Shown here: piece after piece, positions 5,251 through 8,049 of the stretch
Position numbering within the stretch: the first letter of the stretch is position 1
Layout: each line of letters opens with the position of its first letter
DNA from: Chloroflexota bacterium
GTDB lineage: Bacteria; Chloroflexota; Dehalococcoidia; SM23-28-2; RBG-16-64-32
DNA length: 8,049 bases
Assembly (NCBI GenBank): GCA_022561095.1
Contig: JADFRV010000101.1
Location: 1 to 8,049, forward strand
Reading direction: 5' to 3'
Program-made: the position numbers and the translations under genes
The notes under the pieces: model-generated
What the model was told of the DNA's origin: nothing
Databases searched by the model: none
The model's input: the letters and a program-made list of their open reading frames with translations, nothing else

Positions 5251-5985
5251 CACTCGTAGCTGGTGCATCCCCTGCTCGCCCTCCGCGTCGACGTAGTCGC
5301 GGAAGCTGGAGCCGCGGTTGCCCAGCGCCTCCACCAGCACCTTACGGATCGCCCAGTGAAGCCGCTCCGCCGCCACCCGCGAGAGCCGCCTGGCGGCCTT
5401 CGCGGGGCGGATCCTGGCCTCGAACAGCGACTCGTCTGCGTAGATGTTGCCGATACCGGCGATGGCGCGCTGGTCCATGAGCACGCTCTTCACAGGCGCC
5501 GCCCGTTTCGCCAGCAGCCGCCGCATCTCCTGGGGGTCGAACGCCTCGCCCAGCGGCTCCGGCCCCAGCTTACCGACGACCGACGATTCGTCCTCTACGA
5601 GCCACATCGTCCCCAGCTTGCGCAGGTCCACGTAGCAGAGCTCGCCGCCGTCGTCCAGGCGGAAGCGGGCGCGCAGGAAGCGCTCATCCCGGCAGCCGTT
5701 GCGGGCGCCGTCCGCCTTAGGCGGAGGCAGGTGGATGAGGCCGCCGGTCATGCGCAGGTGGACGATCCAGGTGAGGCCGCCAGCGAGCCGCAGCAGAAGA
5801 TACTTGCCCCGCCGGTCCAGCTCCTCGATGGTGCGTCCGGCGAGACGGCGACAGAACGACTCCGGCGTCTCGTCCTGCACCAGCCTGGGGGCGTCCGGCG
5901 ACACCCAGGCCTCCACAACCGTGCGTCCGATGATGCGGGACGTCAGGTCCCGGCGTATCGTCTCTACTTCGGGGAGCTCAGGCAT
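5143..5985 (-). CDS. mutM: Formamidopyrimidine-DNA glycosylase (Fpg/MutM)
   Basis: A base-excision repair enzyme that removes oxidised purines such as 8-oxoguanine and nicks the abasic site by beta/delta elimination. The 280-residue protein is complete and of normal length. It begins MPELPEVETIRR; after Met removal, Pro2 becomes the N-terminal Schiff-base nucleophile and Glu3 the acid. Lys61 (RRGKYLL), the MTGG loop (79-82), DLRKLG (120-125) and GIGNIYADE (177-185, with the DNA-contacting Asn) are all present. The C-terminal zinc finger has Cys255, Cys258, Cys275 and Cys278, with the conserved Arg270 before it. The ATG has AGGGGG (plus-strand 5991-5996) five bases upstream. It lies 76 bases downstream of the polymerase I frame on the same strand, so the two are probably a repair operon. 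A broken copy of its 3' end lies at 4595-4701. Confidence 0.97.
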   Translation of the reverse strand: MPELPEVETIRRDLTSRIIGRTVVEAWVSPDAPRLVQDETPESFCRRLAGRTIEELDRRGKYLLLRLAGGLTWIVHLRMTGGLIHLPPPKADGARNGCRDERFLRARFRLDDGGELCYVDLRKLGTMWLVEDESSVVGKLGPEPLGEAFDPQEMRRLLAKRAAPVKSVLMDQRAIAGIGNIYADESLFEARIRPAKAARRLSRVAAERLHWAIRKVLVEALGNRGSSFRDYVDAEGEQGMHQLRVKVFRRTGEPCYVCGTAIRRIKVGGRSTHYCPRCQR

Positions 5986-6010
5986 CGGTACCCCCTGTCA
6001 CCCTACGCCC

Positions 6011-6058
6011 TTCGGCAACCCTTTGGCGAGCTCAGGACATGGCTCAGGACGAGCGGGA
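6011..6058. repeat. GCTCAGGAC direct repeat between polA and mutM
   Basis: The 76-base gap between the polymerase stop and mutM holds GCTCAGGAC twice, at 6030-6038 and 6042-6050, a 12-base period, after TTCGGCAACC (6011-6020) and before GAGCGGG. From memory, runs of TTCGGCAAGCTCAGGACA and relatives are scattered between genes in several bacterial genomes, so this may be one copy of a dispersed element. One copy in the window cannot prove that. Confidence 0.3.
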
Positions 6059-6061
6059 AAG

Positions 6062-8049
6062 CTACGCCCCCAGCTCCCCCACATCCTCATCGCCGTACTC
6101 CATCTCGCCCCAATTCTTCCCCACCTTGGTGTCGATCTTCAGCGGCACCTTCATCTTCATCGACTTCGGCATTATGTCGACTGCGAGCGACCTGACCTCC
6201 TCCAGCTCCTCGCCGGGGCACTCGAACATCAGCTCATCGTGGATCTGGAGGGTCATCAGGCTGCGGAGCTTGCGGCGCTGCATCTCGGCGTCGATGCGGT
6301 TCATAGCGATCTTGATGATGTCGGCGGCGGTGCCCTGCACCGGCATGTTGATCGCGGCCCGCTCCGCCGCCTGGCGGACGTTGTGGTTGCCGGAGTTGAT
6401 CTCCGGCAGGTAGCGACGCCGCCCGAACAGCGTCTCCGCGTAGCCCTGCCCGCGCACGCTCTGCACCGTCTCCTCCACGTAGCGCTTGATGCCGGGGTAC
6501 TTATCGAAGTAGGTCTGGATGAACTCCGCCGCCTCCTCCCTCGGTATCTTCTCCCGCAGCGAGAGGCCGTGGGCGCTGAGGCCGTACAGCACGCCGAAGT
6601 TGAACACCTTGGCGCGCCGCCTCATCAACGGCGTGACCTCGCCCAACGACACGCCGAACACCTGCGAGGCGGTAGCGGCGTGGATGTCCTCGTCGCGCTC
6701 GAACGCCTGCAGCAGCGCCGGGTCCTCCGTGATGTGGGCCATGATGCGCAGCTCGATCTGCGAGTAGTCCGCCGAGAGCAGGTAGGGGTCGGGCCCCACG
6801 TCGCGGGCGACGAACGCGCGCCGCACCTGCTCGCCCAGGGCCGTGCGCACGGGGATGTTCTGGAGGTTGGGGTTGATGGACGAGAGCCGGCCGGTGGCGG
6901 AGCCCACGTAATCGATCCGATAGGTGATGTCGAAGTGGCTGGCCACGTCGTAGTCACCGCTGGGCAGTTCGATCAGCCTGGTGTGTCCGGGGCTGGGCAG
7001 ACCGAAGCCGGTCCCTGCGGTGACACTTAGTTGGTCGAAGTCCGGGTGGTTGAGGACCTCGCCGAACATCAGGAACATGTCCGTGTCGAACTCCTGGATC
7101 GGGTCGCCCGGCGTGCGCGGCCCGGTGTGAACTTCAACCGACGCCTGCATAAGCACCGTAGTCGCCAGTCCGAGGGTGCTGGTAATGTTCAGTTCCAGGG
7201 TGGACTTGAAGCAATCTCGGTTGCCGCCGAGTGCTCCGCCGGAAGTGCTCAGGTCCTCACACAGGCCCGGCGGCGGTGGAACCGTGCACACGCCTGGATC
7301 GGCGCCCGGCTGGCTGTGGCAAATGAAGTCCTTGTGGATGGCGGCCAGCTCGACCGTCGCGCCGATGGGCAGACCGTCGAGTATCTGGTGCACTTCGTCG
7401 GGGCTCAGATAGTCGCAGCCTATTGGCGGCAGCTCGATCGTCCCCGAGGTGCCAACCTCTGGAATAACGCAGGGTGCGCCGCCACCCCGGGCACCGCCGC
7501 CAAGCTGGACGTGGCATTCGGTGGCAGGTCCGCACTTGCAGTCGATCACCGTGGTTACGCCCGTGAGCGGGTCGTAGTTGACGCACCTCGGTTTGCAGGT
7601 GTCGGTAGGCGTCGGACAGGTGTTCGGTTCGCAGCCCGCACCGAGCGGGTCGGGCTGGCATTGTGGCTGCGATGCGCATTCACATATGTTCAGCGTATCG
7701 TTCGGCGTGCAAAGCAGTCCGCTGGTGCAGAAGCCCGCGCAGGTCGGCCATGGGCTCTGTGAGCACGGCCACGGCGGACACTCACAAATGCCCTGAACGA
7801 AGTTCGGCATGCAGTGGGCACCGTTGGTGCAGATCCCGCCACAGTCCGGGAAGAGGCTCGTAGCGCACGGCCCGCCGCCGGTCTGCGGACAGTCACAGCT
7901 CACCTCCACGCCCAGCGGAATCTCCGATGCTTTCTTACTGGTCGCGCCAGTCGGGGACCCGTTGTAGAAGAGTTGACAGACTTCCGGCGGAGGACAGGGG
8001 CCCGGACAGGAGAGGAGGAAGTCGACCGGGGGCGAGCCAATAGGGTCGA
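6062..8049 (-). CDS. polA: Chimeric frame: cysteine-rich protein joined to the DNA polymerase I catalytic end (5' incomplete)
   Basis: A single frame stays open from the stop at 6062 to the window edge (662 codons or more). A GTG at 7907-7909 is only an internal valine codon, and residues below count from it. Residues about 338-615 are family-A DNA polymerase: ATGRLSS, PNLQNIPVRT (347-356), motif A DYSQIELR with Asp381, motif B with Arg430, Lys434, Phe438 and Tyr442, and motif C IHDE with His557, Asp558 and Glu559. The spacing between Asp381 and Asp558 (177) is close to Taq's. The thumb, the 3'-5' exonuclease and the 5'-3' nuclease, which should precede this, are absent. The preceding ~380 residues are a secreted-type cysteine-rich protein. 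Such a polymerase would be unlikely to hold primer-template DNA. The polymerase part beside mutM looks native; the rest looks joined on. The symbol applies only to the polymerase part. Confidence 0.85.
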   Translation of the reverse strand, partial: DPIGSPPVDFLLSCPGPCPPPEVCQLFYNGSPTGATSKKASEIPLGVEVSCDCPQTGGGPCATSLFPDCGGICTNGAHCMPNFVQGICECPPWPCSQSPWPTCAGFCTSGLLCTPNDTLNICECASQPQCQPDPLGAGCEPNTCPTPTDTCKPRCVNYDPLTGVTTVIDCKCGPATECHVQLGGGARGGGAPCVIPEVGTSGTIELPPIGCDYLSPDEVHQILDGLPIGATVELAAIHKDFICHSQPGADPGVCTVPPPPGLCEDLSTSGGALGGNRDCFKSTLELNITSTLGLATTVLMQASVEVHTGPRTPGDPIQEFDTDMFLMFGEVLNHPDFDQLSVTAGTGFGLPSPGHTRLIELPSGDYDVASHFDITYRIDYVGSATGRLSSINPNLQNIPVRTALGEQVRRAFVARDVGPDPYLLSADYSQIELRIMAHITEDPALLQAFERDEDIHAATASQVFGVSLGEVTPLMRRRAKVFNFGVLYGLSAHGLSLREKIPREEAAEFIQTYFDKYPGIKRYVEETVQSVRGQGYAETLFGRRRYLPEINSGNHNVRQAAERAAINMPVQGTAADIIKIAMNRIDAEMQRRKLRSLMTLQIHDELMFECPGEELEEVRSLAVDIMPKSMKMKVPLKIDTKVGKNWGEMEYGDEDVGELGA
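6905..8049 (-). other. Cysteine-rich, secreted-type protein segment, probably foreign to the contig
   Basis: This is the upstream part of the chimeric frame. It has four cysteine units of the form C-x3/4-C-x5/6-C, then a gap, then C-x-C. The clearest two are CGGICTNGAHC...CEC and CAGFCTSGLLC...CEC, 34 residues apart. A further unit lies at the window edge (CPGPCPPPEVC) and a looser one follows (CEPNTCPTPTDTC...CKC). A non-repeat part follows, including VHTGPRTPGDPIQEFDTDMF, TAGTGFGLPSPGHT and LPSGDYDVASHFDITYRIDY. From memory, such phrases occur in secreted or surface proteins of Planctomycetota; I cannot verify this here. Many paired cysteines suggest an oxidising, extracytoplasmic home. The protein start is outside the window, and its natural C-terminus is missing because the frame switches to polymerase near 6905. 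Confidence 0.6.

Noticed and set aside
5699..7030. Long plus-strand open frame of 443 codons
   Set aside because: It lies antisense to mutM and the polymerase, both with clear catalytic motifs. Its translation is a low-complexity mix of His, Leu, Arg and Val, typical of the shadow of a GC-rich gene.
7031..7762. Plus-strand open frame of 243 codons
   Set aside because: It is antisense to the cysteine-rich segment, with no recognisable motif and no ribosome site. The minus-strand frame shows ordered cysteine repeats and continues to the edge.
6062..7909. A novel functional polymerase with a cysteine-rich targeting domain
   Set aside because: The join falls inside the polymerase domain and removes the thumb, so a working fusion is unlikely. 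It is reported as a probable chimera instead.
7480..7909. Repeated short elements in the cysteine-rich region as a CRISPR array or DNA-level repeat
   Set aside because: The repetition is at the protein level (cysteine spacing); the DNA of the units is not identical and there are no unique spacers.

Overview
The window looks like a GC-rich, free-living bacterium. The nearest match I can suggest is Chloroflexota (Dehalococcoidia/SAR202-like). This rests on the gene mix (a sortase with a proline-rich stalk, a P1-family peptidase, a thiolase and a polA-mutM pair) and on the style of the intergenic sequences. It is an inference from memory, not a database match. Most of the window is ordinary chromosome. 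The last ~1.1 kb looks foreign to the rest.

Layout. (1) 8-1306, minus strand: a P1/DmpA-type self-processing peptidase followed 9 bases later by a small three-helix membrane protein, probably one operon. (2) 1370-2122, plus strand: a membrane-anchored sortase, divergent from the peptidase across a 63-base gap and ended by a GC hairpin terminator. (3) 2191-3432, minus strand: an acetyl-CoA acetyltransferase (thiolase) with a strong ribosome binding site. (4) 3548-5250: an anciently duplicated segment. Each copy has a related upstream region, a plus-strand gene whose protein ends in GFGSPxGxF, and a convergent mutM 3' end. Copy 1 carries a 277-residue protein and only a broken mutM tail (one-base deletion plus a TAG). 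Copy 2 carries a 61-residue protein and runs into the intact mutM. (5) 5143-5985, minus strand: intact formamidopyrimidine-DNA glycosylase (mutM). (6) 6062-8049, minus strand: one open frame, still open at the window edge. Its C-terminal ~280 residues are the catalytic part of DNA polymerase I. Everything before that is a secreted-type cysteine-rich protein unrelated to any polymerase.

How the parts relate. polA and mutM, both DNA repair genes, are co-oriented and 76 bases apart, a plausible native repair operon. The polymerase part lacks its thumb and both nuclease domains. They are replaced abruptly near 6890-6915 by sequence resembling secreted proteins I associate with Planctomycetota. 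A chimeric contig is the most economical explanation, though the reading frame is kept across the join.

The best candidates for undescribed biology are the two neighbouring proteins sharing the C-terminal GFGSPxGxF tail, the internal repeat in the longer one, and the duplication that links both to mutM. No tRNA, rRNA, CRISPR array, transposase or phage gene was seen.
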